Shown: positions 45,059 to 56,840, numbered from the stretch's first letter. The stretch: DNA of 64,000 bases from Anodontia alba (GCA_964016985.1 OZ024830.1:75361763-75425762); one strand, 5' to 3'. Translations and numbers: made by a program. The notes: generated by a model not told the origin, from the letters alone.

Positions 45059-45484
45059 GAGGTAAACGCCGCATCCTACTTTCTGCCCCCTTCTTGTCGA
45101 AACTTTGGTTAGTTGCTTTCCGGAACGTCACTTCTATCTTCACGTGATCTTTCCTGCACCGTCTGCTGTTCTCCATAATGGGGACGCGTCGAAACTGTAT
45201 TGTCTCAAGGCGTTAAGTACTGCAGGCAGCAAATGAGACATGATTGTTGGTTGGTTGGTTATTCAATCAAGATGTGATGAATGATGGTGATGATATGATG
45301 TTTTCTTATGAATTTTTGATCGACATAATTTCATATAGGAGCTTTTATTGAGCCGTACTTCCGGTTCTAAAATAGAACGGTAGGCCTAGGCTTCAACGGC
45401 CAGTTATTCAGCCGTATTGTTTCAAGGCAGCCGGACAGATAACGTGTTCATTCCACTGATAAATAGTGACCTTCTTTAAAAGTT

Positions 45485-45520
45485 TGGAGGAATTCTAATG
45501 TATTAGAATGGGGAAACACT
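45485..45520. repeat. short perfect palindrome
   Basis: ATTCTAATGTATTAGAAT within AT-rich sequence; also in unit 2 near 53908-53925. Confidence 0.5.
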
Positions 45521-45634
45521 CATCTGCAGTTCGCCTAATCCCAAGTGGTTACATTTCTAATTTTCTGCTCATGGTGATATTTTGTACGTACTCGTGAAAG
45601 CTACTTCATTTTTTTAAGTGATTCAGATCCAATG

Positions 45635-45639
<5 letters not shown>

Positions 45640-45669
<30 letters not shown>
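45640..45669 (+). repeat. (TC)n microsatellite, unit 1
   Basis: About 14 TC units; the unit 2 counterpart at 54054-54097 has about 21. Confidence 0.93.
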
Positions 45670-45671
<2 letters not shown>

Positions 45672-46814
45672 ATCATCTGACTATTGCTAGTTCTAGAGAC
45701 AAGAAAGACTCCATTTTAGCATTTTTATTGTAATGTGAAGGCTCTAAGGAATCTGAAAGGATGGGAACCTCCGTTGTTACCTGTCATTTGTCATTGCCAA
45801 CACTTTTTAAACGTTCTTTAAATTTAGTAACTCACATAACACATAACATTAATTATTTTCCTTATTTTTACTCCTTAAACATATCTTGTCGGTATTCGTT
45901 AGGTCCGCCTCTTTGATACGTTCTGACAAGCATCCACAATTTATATTTGGGCTTGAAATAAGAAAACTATCAAACGTTTTCATTTGAGTAATGCTAGTTC
46001 TAGTGACAGTTAAGACGCCATTTTAGCACTCGGTTGTGTTATGGTAATGTAAATTTCTCCAAGGGATCTAAAATGATAAGAATCTTCGTGATCTGACGTC
46101 GTTAGTCATTTTCAACACTTTTTTTTATCATACTTTTAAACTCTCATACACTAAGAAAAACAAGATTAAAACCAATTCTGTAACTTTTCTTCCGTGACTT
46201 TTTCCGTGACTTTTTTTTCTATGACATTCTTTCCTACATTCGGCTGCAGTGTAGGCTTTAAATTCCTCCTGCAATTATCGAGTGTACGTAAATGTAAAGG
46301 ACACTGTCTGTGTGAGATAACTCCCAACGTTAAAAAAGGCCGCGTCGACATCTATGGACGTCATGGCGATGAATTAAGGTAGCATTACACTACATACTGG
46401 AAGTGCCGGGTTTTATCACTTTTGGACCGAGGTTTCAGTTGCAGTCTAAATACCAGACATACTTCCATTGGATATATATCTCAGGTTTTATTTCAATGTG
46501 AGAAAAGGACAGTTATAAGGAAATAAAATGATGTGTGTTTTATAATTATATCTGCAAGCTCAAAGAAAGTGTTGCTGATTTTATATGGTCACCCCTCCAT
46601 TAAAAAGTCCGCTTGTTATTCGCTGCGAATCTGCAGGTAAACAATCATAGTGGACCGTAACTTGAAAAGGAGCAGGACAACACGTGGATTTTTTCTCAGA
46701 AACTTGTTGAGCTGGGGTGGCTCTATAAACAAGTAAGGTTTGAAAAGTTTTTGTGGCAGCATGTGAAAGGTTACTATTGTCGCCTATGGAAAAATATTTA
46801 GTGGTTAGCTCCCT

Positions 46815-46882
46815 TAACGTTGAAATATAAACGTCGATGCAACGTCATAACGTTGCATTGACGATGGTGCGATGTTGCTTAA
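46815..46882. mobile_element. family C MITE remnant, unit 1
   Basis: AACGTTGAAATATAAACGTC, GATGCAACGTCATAACGTTGC and GACGATGGTGCGATGTTGC form a decayed family C palindrome. The unit 2 copy is at about 55244-55311. Confidence 0.5.
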
Positions 46883-47117
46883 TGAAACGCCATTTACCCA
46901 GTACTCGGACCCATCATATATATAGTAAGAAAAACGTTTCTGGGTGCTCACAAATAATCATATTTATTATTGGCTAACCGGTTTCATGAATACATCAATA
47001 TTCAGTCCTAAAACAAACAGTAAAATGGCGTCCTGTTGTCAAGGAAGTTAACGTAACGTCGCAATGTTATTGACGTTCTTCCGGTTTACAACATGACGTT
47101 TCCTGTTGGAAAAATCT

Positions 47118-47350
47118 GGGCCCAGTTGTTCAAAACTAACGGTGTCGTTAGTTAACGTATCGTTAAAACTTTGATCATTAAATATGGCATGTACGCTAAT
47201 ATTTTTGCTGAAAAAATGTGATTTGCAAAAGCTACTCACAGTTTTTCAGCAAAAATACCTGTGAATTTGATATTGTACTTACTAGAACAATTAACATTTT
47301 GACCACTAACGAGCTTGTTAAGCTAACGATGCTTTGAACAACCGGGGCCT
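47118..47350. mobile_element. ~230-bp MITE, GGGCCCAGTTGTTCAAA ends, unit 1
   Basis: The left end GGGCCCAGTTGTTCAAAACT pairs with the right end GCTTTGAACAACCGGGGCC. Sub-terminal repeats are built on GTTAGTTAACG and CACTAACGAGC. The unit 2 copy is at 55547-55779. Confidence 0.65.
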
Positions 47351-47840
47351 GATTTGTTTTGAAGCTACATATCTTAAATCAATGTAAAGAATTAAGTTTT
47401 GGTAATAATGTTCCACTAAAGAACCACTTCTTTTCTTTCCGTTTGATTGTGCAATCAGATTTCATTCGGATAAAAGGGGAAATATAATATTTTGGGTCCC
47501 TTTCAGAGCAGTCTGCAAGGTGTCCACTGAGGGGTATTTTTCCTTAATTCAGTGTTTCTAATGAGTTGATTGTGCAATGTACGTAACTCTGTTTCTCAAA
47601 CTGGTTGTTTATCCTATATATTGTTCGTTACACCCCCCCTGCATTCTGTTACATATATGACATTATTTACGTTACATGTCATATTGTCATTGATTTTAAG
47701 GGTTATGTTCCAGTAAGTATTTACAGAGGCCATATCTAGGTTCATTGCATATATAAAAAAATCTAACAAAATAAGACATTGTCTGCAAAAAACCTCTTGT
47801 CAACTTCTATTGAATTTGATGAGAACGTTGTTGGACATTT

Positions 47841-47847
47841 AGATAGA

Positions 47848-47944
<97 letters not shown>

Positions 47945-47945
47945 C
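47841..47945 (+). repeat. (GATA)n(GACA)n(GATA)n microsatellite, unit 1
   Basis: GATA, then about 12 GACA units, then GATA. The unit 2 counterpart (56270-56370) has fewer GACA and more GATA units. Confidence 0.95.
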
Positions 47946-48099
47946 AGGCTCTCTCATCTCTGTCTGTATGTGATATCTAGTCCTATCAACATACTGGGGT
48001 TAGATAGCGAATAAAATGTATAAAAGAAGCTTAAAAGTTATGTGAGATCTCACTTTATAAGCCTCAAGACAAACAAAAATGTTGTCGGATGTTTTTGTA

Positions 48100-48690
48100 A
48101 ATTAATGAATAAAGATACATCAGGAACTGATCGAATCAGAACCCACTGCCTGTCGCAAACATCAAAGGGAAAGACGGACAAAAACATTTTATCAAACAAT
48201 AAAATCACAGGCGACAAGCAGAGTTAGCAGCTCTTTTTCAAACAGGTGGTAACTCAACTAGTTACCTTTACTGAACTAAATAATTTTGACATACATAGGT
48301 CTTAAAATAAAAACATATAAGAATTGAACAGCAGCGACCATAAAACAAATGAAACCGCAACGAAAGTACCACCTTGAGTCGGCCAGTAATAATCACTGGG
48401 GAAGCGGGGGCGCGGGGGTGGGGGGGGGGGGGGAGGGTGGGGGGGGGGGGGGTAAACGGGTTTTGCGGGGCCCCAGTCTTCACCCTCATGTTCCGTCGCG
48501 GCTTACACAATTTTACTTGTTTTTTGGCTTGTATAGAGGTCTCCTAGCTCGTCATTGTGTCATCAAGGATAACAGTCAAATTCAAAGAAAAGGCTGTGAT
48601 GAAGCAAGAATGAGGACTCGACAGTTACGTGTTGAGACATCCAGAGATCCCTGGGGTGTCAGCAACACCACTGAACACTGGAGCAAAAGC
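48100..48690. repeat. ~600-bp dispersed repeat, copy 4
   Basis: Unit 2 counterpart of 40683-41263, with a longer poly-G tract (48415-48452). Confidence 0.7.
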
Positions 48691-49329
48691 TTCTGTCGAT
48701 ATAACGATAAGTACCAGTCATGGCCTTTGGCGAAGACCAAAAAAACGAAAACGCAAAAAAGGCTAAGAGAACAGCATATTGTAGAGTCATATATATGAAC
48801 CTTTCAGAACATTTATTTTTATGTAGTAAAAAGTTAGATAATGTAATAGAAAAGTCCATGACGAGGTTGTCGTTGTATTTGTGAGTGATACATCAGCTTC
48901 ATTTATTATTTACTTACTTATATCACACTCGCAAAGTATCGATATAATAATTTTTGTGTGCAGCCTGCTAACACGTGCAAAGTTCATTTATATTTAAATT
49001 GTTTCTTTCTGTCTCTCGCTGTCTCTTCTTTCTTTTCCCCTTGTGTTATTTATTTGTTAAATATTTATCACGCCCTTTTGGTAAATTCGATTACATTTTC
49101 CTTGCAGTACGCTAATTTTATAACGAAGTTTTATTTCTATTTAGATTTTCTTTCTTTCTTTCTTTCTTTCTTTCTGTTCCTCTCTCTCTCTTACTCTCTT
49201 TTTTCTGTATCTATATTTAATTACATTCTATTTACGCTGCATATTATTTATTTATTTATGTATAATTTATTTATTTATTTTTATTAATGCATATGGAACA
49301 GCAGTAACCAGCTCCCGGGAGAAAGCTAA

Positions 49330-50072
49330 TAGCCATGCTTTCTGTGATTATGTTTTCTGTGATGCGTCTGACTGGTCTTCTTCTTGGAGTCGTTGGCTTC
49401 ACGTTAAAAAATTATTGTGCTTTTGCAAATCACACTTTATATAGAGAAAAGTGAGTATACATTATCTGCGTTATTTTTGCTCAGTACACAGATTGTGGAC
49501 ACTCGTTAGAACCGCATCAAAGAGGCGCTACTAAGAAAGACTCAGAATCTATTTGTGAAGCAGAAATAAAAAGTATCGAAAATTGTCATCCGAATTTTCT
49601 CTTGTGAAGCTATGAAAAATAAACATGGGAGTGTTATCGCACTGGATATATAGTGATCGTTGATTGTGGGACTTATGGCAGTTTCCTTATCTTTGAACGG
49701 TACCCGATTCAGTTCATTTTGTATTTTTACGTTTTTCAGGACAGCTCTGCCTCAACGTGGACGTGGACACCTGGTCAAAATGTTCATTCAGCCTGCATCA
49801 CAGCAATAAAAAGGTTTGGCAATGACTTACCATTCATGTAGCCACTAATATTGCAATAAAAAAAGGCTTGGCAATAACTTACCATTCATGAAGCAACTAA
49901 TATTGCAATAAAAAGGTTTGGAAATGACTTACCATTCATGTACCACTAATATTGCAATAAAAAAGGTTTGGCAATGTTTTATCACACTTAGCGCTATATC
50001 ATTGAAATGCACTTAAGAAGTACAAAAATCGAATGATAAACTGGAAATGCATTTTAAGAAAGAAACACAAAT
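49330..50072 (+). promoter_or_regulatory. upstream region and 5' leader of the 739-aa cGLR-like gene
   Basis: Homologous to 18650-19384. Contains a decayed family B MITE (49470-49560), a putative 3' splice site TTTTTCAG|GACAGC at 49731-49744, and the leader minisatellite. Almost all of it from 49444 onward is missing from unit 1. The transcription start cannot be located. Confidence 0.5.
49805..49978 (+). repeat. ~50-bp leader minisatellite with uORFs
   Basis: Three and a half units of AAGGTTTGGCAATGACTTAC...TAGCCACTAATATTGCAAT. Unit 1 has an intact 8-codon uORF (49822-49848, MTYHSCSH). Unit 2 has lost the ATG (ATA). Unit 3 (ATG 49924) has a 1-base deletion that extends its uORF into the leader. 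Each unit also carries AATAAA. Confidence 0.7.
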
Positions 50073-52292
50073 ATGGCGACAAAATTAGTTGCAAAATATT
50101 CATCTGATGAAAGTCTTGGCAGATTGCCAATTGAAGTAAATGTTATAGTATTAGGAAGCGATCGTCAAAACAGCGTCGTGTCCGAAATTCAAGATGTACC
50201 AACAGAAGCGAATAACATATTAGAAATAGACAGTGCAGGCATCAGCACAGAAAAGGAGACAGTAAAAGCCACTAAACCCTGTCTCGGAAATGACCGTTTG
50301 CTGAATGATTTAGGAAATGTAGGCATAAATGAAGATTCACTTATAATAAGTATTGAAAATAATGCCTCATGTGAAACAAAAGACAATAGTGCAGAGAACC
50401 AGTGTGAAGGAAAAAAGACCTTATTGCCAGAACAGACAATGCCTGAAAAACATGGTATACTTACAGAGAAAAATAGCACCAAACAAGACGTACACACACA
50501 AACAAAGAAAAAGAAAAAGAGAAAAAGAAAAGACCGAACACTAAACATATTTCTAAATGACCTAAACAGTAAAAAACTGGATCTCAATATTAAGTTTAGC
50601 AATCAGGAAATCACCGACATTTATAATGCTGTGAAAAAGATGGTAAACAATTTAACAGAAACTATTGGTGAGATAGACCCACGACTTGGTATTGGCGAAA
50701 TCATTTCAGTGGGAAGTGCAAGAGAAAGAACCCAAATCATCAGACCGTGTGAATATGACTTTATCTTAACTTTAGATGTTCTCTCCAAACCAGTGACTGT
50801 GTCCATAACACCAGCAAACCAAAATGATGCCAGCAGAGAATATATGCGTGTCAAACTTGAAGACAGTGAGATCACAACATTATTGCATGATATTACTGAC
50901 TATAATTATATCAGAGGTTCTCGTTCTTTACCATTGTTTCGGAAGGGACTCAGACAGTTACTTTTATCAGGGATTCACCAGGCAGTGCTTTTGCGTTCGG
51001 AGTCTTCAGTCACTGAATCGACTGGTACTTTAACATTCAAGCATACCAAGGTTGAAATGCATGGCCCTGCTTTTACGACCAGGCTGGTATGGGAAAGTTA
51101 TGAAGACAGATCAACTATGGACATATCTGTTGATCTTGTTCCTGCTTTGAAGCTGTATGGTATTCTAAATCATGTATTGCCATCAGTAGACAACATATAT
51201 GCTCCTTACATTACAAGTGCTAAAAATGTGGGCTCGGTGTTGCTTATGCCTCGCGAAGGTCAACGTTTTAAGGTTACGTTCACTGAGGCGGAATTATTGC
51301 TAACATCGCGTATGTCTGGACACCATAGAAAATGCTACAAAATTTTAAAATACCTCGTAAATGGAGAACCATTTCCAACTGAAACAAGAGAAACAGGGCT
51401 TTTGAAGTATTTACGTTATTTGCGTGATTCTCGTACCGGCATTCATTCATATTCCATAAAAATAACAGTCTGGGATCATCATTACAAACAAAAATGTTTA
51501 GAGAAAAAGGACTTGGGTTCTTGCATATGTGACATTGTCAGAAGATTACATTCTTCAATTTACAACAGAGGTATAACACATCCGTTCAATAAAAGTAGAG
51601 TAATTGATCCGAGATATCTACCCAGTCCTGATGGAAAGCGGAAAAGCGGTGTGACTGACAGAAGATTAAGAAAATTGTACCAGAGTCTTGAAATTGTCAG
51701 CAAATTACACATTCAAGAATACAACTATGAAACATGTCACCGCGCTATTAAAAGTCCTAATTCTATTCTAGATCAATATGCATCATTTTTTTATGCCTTC
51801 GTCGTAGTGGTAACTGGGATAATATTAACCTTTGCTATAAGTTTTGGTGTGGGTCAACTCACCAAATTTGATATTATAGGTTTAATTTTGAATATTTTCA
51901 GTGTGTTCTACGTGTTTACTATTCCCAGATATTTCAGACGACATTTAGTAATTCTTGAATCACGGAGAATTAAGAAAACTTATATCGATATATTGATTGT
52001 GCTTGTGTACAGTTTTATGTGTATACCTGACTGGATATTATATTTTCTTTCAACAGAAAAAATGCATACTCGCATAATATCATCTTTATTAGTGTCTCTC
52101 TTCGGAACTTGTTTTTTGAGTTTTAAGCTCCCTGCCTTCTATGAATGTATTGATCAGCATATGAATCTTGTGTTGGTCATTCTATTTCTACTTTCATTTA
52201 CTCTTGGTCTAATTTATTATAGTCTTTCAATCTCCATGGCGTCTACCAATATTTTAAATAGTAACGATTTGTTTCGTTTACCGTTCAACTAA
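50073..52292 (+). CDS. cGAS-like (Mab-21 domain) nucleotidyltransferase with C-terminal membrane anchor, 739 aa
   Basis: ATG 50073 is chosen because its N terminus (MATKLVAKYS..ESLGRLPIEVNVIVLG) aligns with that of the 718-aa paralogue. Residues 1-140 are an acidic, low-order tail; 145-155 are Lys/Arg-rich (KKKKKRKRKDR). The Mab-21 domain spans ~172-557, with GS at 214-215, E227 and D229 in CEYDF, and D354 in ISVDLVPAL. These are the three acids that bind the two metal ions in cGAS-type enzymes. Five hydrophobic segments follow (about 571-593, 599-618, 637-660, 668-689, 698-721) and a short tail. Five segments would place the two ends on opposite sides; with a cytosolic catalytic domain the tail would be lumenal or extracellular. 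Position 219 is Arg where the paralogue has Gly207, next to the GS motif. Predicted role: membrane-tethered nucleic-acid sensor or signalling enzyme; ligand and product unknown. Confidence 0.88.
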   Translation: MATKLVAKYSSDESLGRLPIEVNVIVLGSDRQNSVVSEIQDVPTEANNILEIDSAGISTEKETVKATKPCLGNDRLLNDLGNVGINEDSLIISIENNASCETKDNSAENQCEGKKTLLPEQTMPEKHGILTEKNSTKQDVHTQTKKKKKRKRKDRTLNIFLNDLNSKKLDLNIKFSNQEITDIYNAVKKMVNNLTETIGEIDPRLGIGEIISVGSARERTQIIRPCEYDFILTLDVLSKPVTVSITPANQNDASREYMRVKLEDSEITTLLHDITDYNYIRGSRSLPLFRKGLRQLLLSGIHQAVLLRSESSVTESTGTLTFKHTKVEMHGPAFTTRLVWESYEDRSTMDISVDLVPALKLYGILNHVLPSVDNIYAPYITSAKNVGSVLLMPREGQRFKVTFTEAELLLTSRMSGHHRKCYKILKYLVNGEPFPTETRETGLLKYLRYLRDSRTGIHSYSIKITVWDHHYKQKCLEKKDLGSCICDIVRRLHSSIYNRGITHPFNKSRVIDPRYLPSPDGKRKSGVTDRRLRKLYQSLEIVSKLHIQEYNYETCHRAIKSPNSILDQYASFFYAFVVVVTGIILTFAISFGVGQLTKFDIIGLILNIFSVFYVFTIPRYFRRHLVILESRRIKKTYIDILIVLVYSFMCIPDWILYFLSTEKMHTRIISSLLVSLFGTCFLSFKLPAFYECIDQHMNLVLVILFLLSFTLGLIYYSLSISMASTNILNSNDLFRLPFN

Positions 52293-52798
52293 ATCTTCCA
52301 TTTACTCTTGTCCTAGCCGGAGCAGTCTATCGCCATAGCTTATGAATTTGACTGTCTGACTGACTGACTGTTCAGATTTTTTAAAGCTACCAGGCAACTG
52401 AGTCACCTAGAGGCAGCGCCAGATAAATCTGCATTAGTTTTACTGGACTACTGGGTTGGCTTGAAACGGTGCCTATTTATAATTCATACCTAGTCACCTC
52501 GCCCAGACACGGACCGTGTGCATGTCCAGCCACGCTGCAGGCGTGTCCAGAACTCGTTCGTAAATAGTAGTCCAGCCTGCAGAATTTAGACTATCGGCCG
52601 AAAAGTTTTGAGTTTTCAATCTCGTACCTAATGCGTGTCAATTCCGACTGCATAATGCATTAGGTACTCAGCTCGACTCATGAGTAGATTACTCTCGCTA
52701 GCCACGTGTCGGTCGGACGGGTGTCCTCAGCCGGGAGCGGAGAGGGTGTCCTCACTCTAAGTAGGTCAGCGCCGAAGGATGTCTTCTTAGCGGACGAT

Positions 52799-53473
52799 CT
52801 ACTTGTTGTTTGCCAGCAGGTAGAAACGTATCTGTCCTCCAGAGTCGTTGCAGGCTTGCTCAAGATAGTCGTACCATGAGATGATGTTCTCCTGTTCGTC
52901 GCCTGTTTCCAGTTCCTTCTCTATGCGTTCATAGATGTGCTTAACGTAGTACTTGTTGGTGGGTTCCGTTACCATGATCCACTTCTTGTGTCTGGCGTTG
53001 AGCTGGTACATGAAGAAGACTGGTGGATCTATGTTGATCGTCTCATCTGGGCGTTAGAGGCGCTGTCCTTTGACGATCTTGACGTCGGCACCCATCATCT
53101 TGACGTTGGTTACTCTCTGGAGGTCATACTTCTCATGTAGTTGGTATGTGAAGGCGTAGCTGATGTAGCTGGTATGGCACTTCTCCTTGCTGGCCGGCGC
53201 TGTTGGTGACTACGTCCGCGTTTCCATCTTCGGCGGGCTGTCTGGAGTAGGAGGCGGTGTTTGTGGTCGAAAGATGGTTCGTGCTGGCTCTGTGATGGCT
53301 GTCTTCTGCGTTCGGTCGTGTGTGTTTGTAAATAATATTGTGTCTGGTAGAGTCTGTGCTGGTGGTGCTGGCGTCTCCTTCTCCACACAGGGCGTTGGTC
53401 GACAAGCTGGTGTCGGTCGTAGTAGTCGTCGGTCGTTGGGCTGGAGCGGGCTAGCGAGGCCACTCTCCTGCAT
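52799..53473 (-). pseudogene. GC-rich broken coding sequence of unknown origin, unit 2 copy
   Basis: Counterpart of 44384-45058 with the same two internal stops. A few substitutions separate the two copies, for example the first residues MQESGL here against MLESGL. The disabling stops therefore predate the segmental duplication. Confidence 0.5.
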
Positions 53474-54049
53474 GAGGTAAACGCCGCATCCTACTTTCTG
53501 CCCCCTTCTTGTCGAAACTTTGGTTAGTTGCTTTCCGGAACGTCACTTCTATCTTCACGTGATCTTTCCTGCACCGTCTGCTGTTCTCCATAATGGGGAC
53601 GCGTCGAAACTGTATTGTCTCAAGGCGTTAAGTACTGCAGGCAGCAAATGAGACATGATTGTTGGTTGGTTGGTTATTCAATCAAGATGTGATGAATGAT
53701 GGTGATGATATGATGTTTTCTTATGAATTTTTGATCGACATAATTTCATATAGGAGCTTTTATTGAGCCGTACTTCCGGTTCTAAAATAGAACGGTAGGC
53801 CTAGGCTTCAACGGCCAGTTATTCAGCCGTATTGTTTCAAGGCAGCCGGACAGATAACGTGTTCATTCCACTGATAAATAGTGACCTTCTTTAAAAGTTT
53901 GGAGGAATTCTAATGTATTAGAATGGGGAAACACTCATCTGCAGTTCGCCTAATCCCAAGTGGTTACATTTCTAATTTTCTGCTCATGGTGATATTTTGT
54001 ACGTACTCGTGAAAGCTACTTCATTTTTTTAAGTGATTCAGATCCAATG

Positions 54050-54053
<4 letters not shown>

Positions 54054-54098
<45 letters not shown>
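54054..54098 (+). repeat. (TC)n microsatellite, unit 2
   Basis: About 21 TC units, longer than in unit 1. Confidence 0.93.
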
Positions 54099-54100
<2 letters not shown>

Positions 54101-55546
54101 ATCATCTGACTATTGCTAGTTCTAGAGACAAGAAAGACTCCATTTTAGCATTTTTATTGTAATGTGAAGGCTCTAAGGAATCTGAAAGGATGGGAACCTC
54201 CGTTGTTACCTGTCATTTGTCATTGCCAACACTTTTTAAACGTTCTTTAAATTTAGTAACTCACATAACACATAACATTAATTATTTTCCTTATTTTTAC
54301 TCCTTAAACATATCTTGTCGGTATTCGTTAGGTCCGCCTCTTTGATACGTTCTGACAAGCATCCACAATTTATATTTGGGCTTGAAATAAGAAAACTATC
54401 AAACGTTTTCATTTGAGTAATGCTAGTTCTAGTGACAGTTAAGACGCCATTTTAGCACTCGGTTGTGTTATGGTAATGTAAATTTCTCCAAGGGATCTAA
54501 AATGATAAGAATCTTCGTGATCTGACGTCGTTAGTCATTTTCAACACTTTTTTTTATCATACTTTTAAACTCTCATACACTAAGAAAAACAAGATTAAAA
54601 CCAATTCTGTAACTTTTCTTCCGTGACTTTTTCCGTGACTTTTTTTTCTATGACATTCTTTCCTACATTCGGCTGCAGTGTAGGCTTTAAATTCCTCCTG
54701 CAATTATCGAGTGTACGTAAATGTAAAGGACACTGTCTGTGTGAGATAACTCCCAACGTTAAAAAAGGCCGCGTCGACATCTATGGACGTCATGGCGATG
54801 AATTAAGGTAGCATTACACTACATACTGGAAGTGCCGGGTTTTATCACTTTTGGACCGAGGTTTCAGTTGCAGTCTAAATACCAGACATACTTCCATTGG
54901 ATATATATCTCAGGTTTTATTTCAATGTGAGAAAAGGACAGTTATAAGGAAATAAAATGATGTGTGTTTTATAATTATATCTGCAAGCTCAAAGAAAGTG
55001 TTGCTGATTTTATATGGTCACCCCTCCATTAAAAAGTCCGCTTGTTATTCGCTGCGAATCTGCAGGTAAACAATCATAGTGGACCGTAACTTGAAAAGGA
55101 GCAGGACAACACGTGGATTTTTTCTCAGAAACTTGTTGAGCTGGGGTGGCTCTATAAACAAGTAAGGTTTGAAAAGTTTTTGTGGCAGCATGTGAAAGGT
55201 TACTATTGTCGCCTATGGAAAAATATTTAGTGGTTAGCTCCCTTAACGTTGAAATATAAACGTCGATGCAACGTCATAACGTTGCATTGACGATGGTGCG
55301 ATGTTGCTTAATGAAACGCCATTTACCCAGTACTCGGACCCATCATATATATAGTAAGAAAAACGTTTCTGGGTGCTCACAAATAATCATATTTATTATT
55401 GGCTAACCGGTTTCATGAATACATCAATATTCAGTCTTAAAACAAACAGTAAAATGGCGTCCTGTTGTCAAGGAAGTTAACGTAACGTCGCAATGTTATT
55501 GACGTTCTTCCGATTTACAACATGACGTTTCCTGTTGGAAAAATCT

Positions 55547-55779
55547 GGGCCCAGTTGTTCAAAACTAACGGTGTCGTTAGTTAACGTATCGTTAAAACTT
55601 TGATCATTAAATATGGCATGTACGCTAATATTTTTGCTGAAAAAATGTGATTTGCAAAAGCTACTCACAGTTTTTCAGCAAAAATACCTGTGAATTTGAT
55701 ATTGTACTTACTAGAACAATTAACATTTTGACCACTAACGAGCTTGTTAAGCTAACGATGCTTTGAACAACCGGGGCCT
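55547..55779. mobile_element. ~230-bp MITE, GGGCCCAGTTGTTCAAA ends, unit 2
   Basis: Counterpart of 47118-47350. Confidence 0.65.
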
Positions 55780-56268
55780 GATTTGTTTTGAAGCTACATA
55801 TCTTAAATCAATGTAAAGAATTAAGTTTTGGTAATAATGTTCCACTAAAGAACCACTTCTTTTCTTTCCGTTTGATTGTGCAATCAGATTTCATTCGGAT
55901 AAAAGGGGAAATATAATATTTTGGGTCCCTTTCAGAGCAGTCTGCAAGGTGTCCACTGAGGGGTATTTTTCCTTAATTCAGTGTTTCTAATGAGTTGATT
56001 GTGCAATGTACGTAACTCTGTTTCTCAAACTGGTTGTTTATCCTATATATTCTTCGTTACACCCCCCCTGCATTCTGTTACATATATGACATTATTTACG
56101 TTACATGTCATATTGTCATTGATTTTAAGGGTTATGTTCCAGTAAGTATTTACAGAGGCCATATCTAGGTTCATTGCATATATAAAAAAATCTAACAAAA
56201 TAAGACATTGTCTGCAAAAAACCTCTTGTCAACTTCTATTGAATTTGATGAGAACGTTGTTGGACATT

Positions 56269-56371
<103 letters not shown>

Positions 56372-56665
56372 GGCTCTCTCATCTCTGTCTGTATGTGATA
56401 TCTAGTCCTATCAACATACTGGGGTTAGATAGCGAATAAAATGTATAAAAGAAGCTTAAAAGTTATGTGAGATCTCACTTTATAAGCCTCAAGACTTGTA
56501 GAATAAGCGTCAAAAAAAAAACAGATTATCTTTGGAAACAAAGAACACACTACATATTAGAAAATGGGAGTCTCGGTTTTACTGAGACTCTTCATAAGCA
56601 GTAATGAAGTTTGCAACAGTGTAAGCCTTCTGTTTTGGTTTGATCCTTTCAATATTATTTCACTT

Positions 56666-56840
56666 ATTTCGAGCCGATCGTTAATCAGAGGTTAACCAGA
56701 ATACCCGGAGAAAAATACCTGAACTCCTGTTGCAGAACTTGGCGCCCCACATGCGGCCCGAGCGAGGTTCAAACCATAGCGGCGAGAGACCTGATGATTC
56801 AGAGTCTGCGCTCTGACCCATTAGGCCATGGATGCCCTTT
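56666..56840 (-). mobile_element. tRNA-derived SINE, type 4
   Basis: On the minus strand the A box is TGGCCTAATGGGTCAGAGCGC and the B box is GGTTTGAACCTCGC. Shares GAGCCGATCGTTAATCA with the copy at 32025. Confidence 0.65.

Larger units (their letters stand above)
40653..48070. repeat. tandem segmental duplication, unit 1 (~7.4 kb)
   Basis: Begins CAAACAAAAATGTTGTCGG and ends GCCTCAAGAC, joined directly to unit 2. It matches unit 2 almost base for base except for a 1,007-bp deletion at 42033/42034 (equivalent to 49444-50450) and length differences at G, TC, CTTT and GATA/GACA tracts. Contains the 5'-truncated cGLR-like frame, a 600-bp repeat copy, the GC-rich pseudogene and several MITEs. 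Confidence 0.93.

Noticed and set aside
44772..45065. Plus-strand 97-aa frame (and its copy at 53187) as a gene
   Set aside because: It is the antisense shadow of the GC-rich minus-strand sequence and is Gly/Val/Ser-rich without domain structure.
50189..50602. Minus-strand 137-aa frame
   Set aside because: Antisense shadow of the cGLR-like coding exon (Phe-rich because of the Lys-rich linker).
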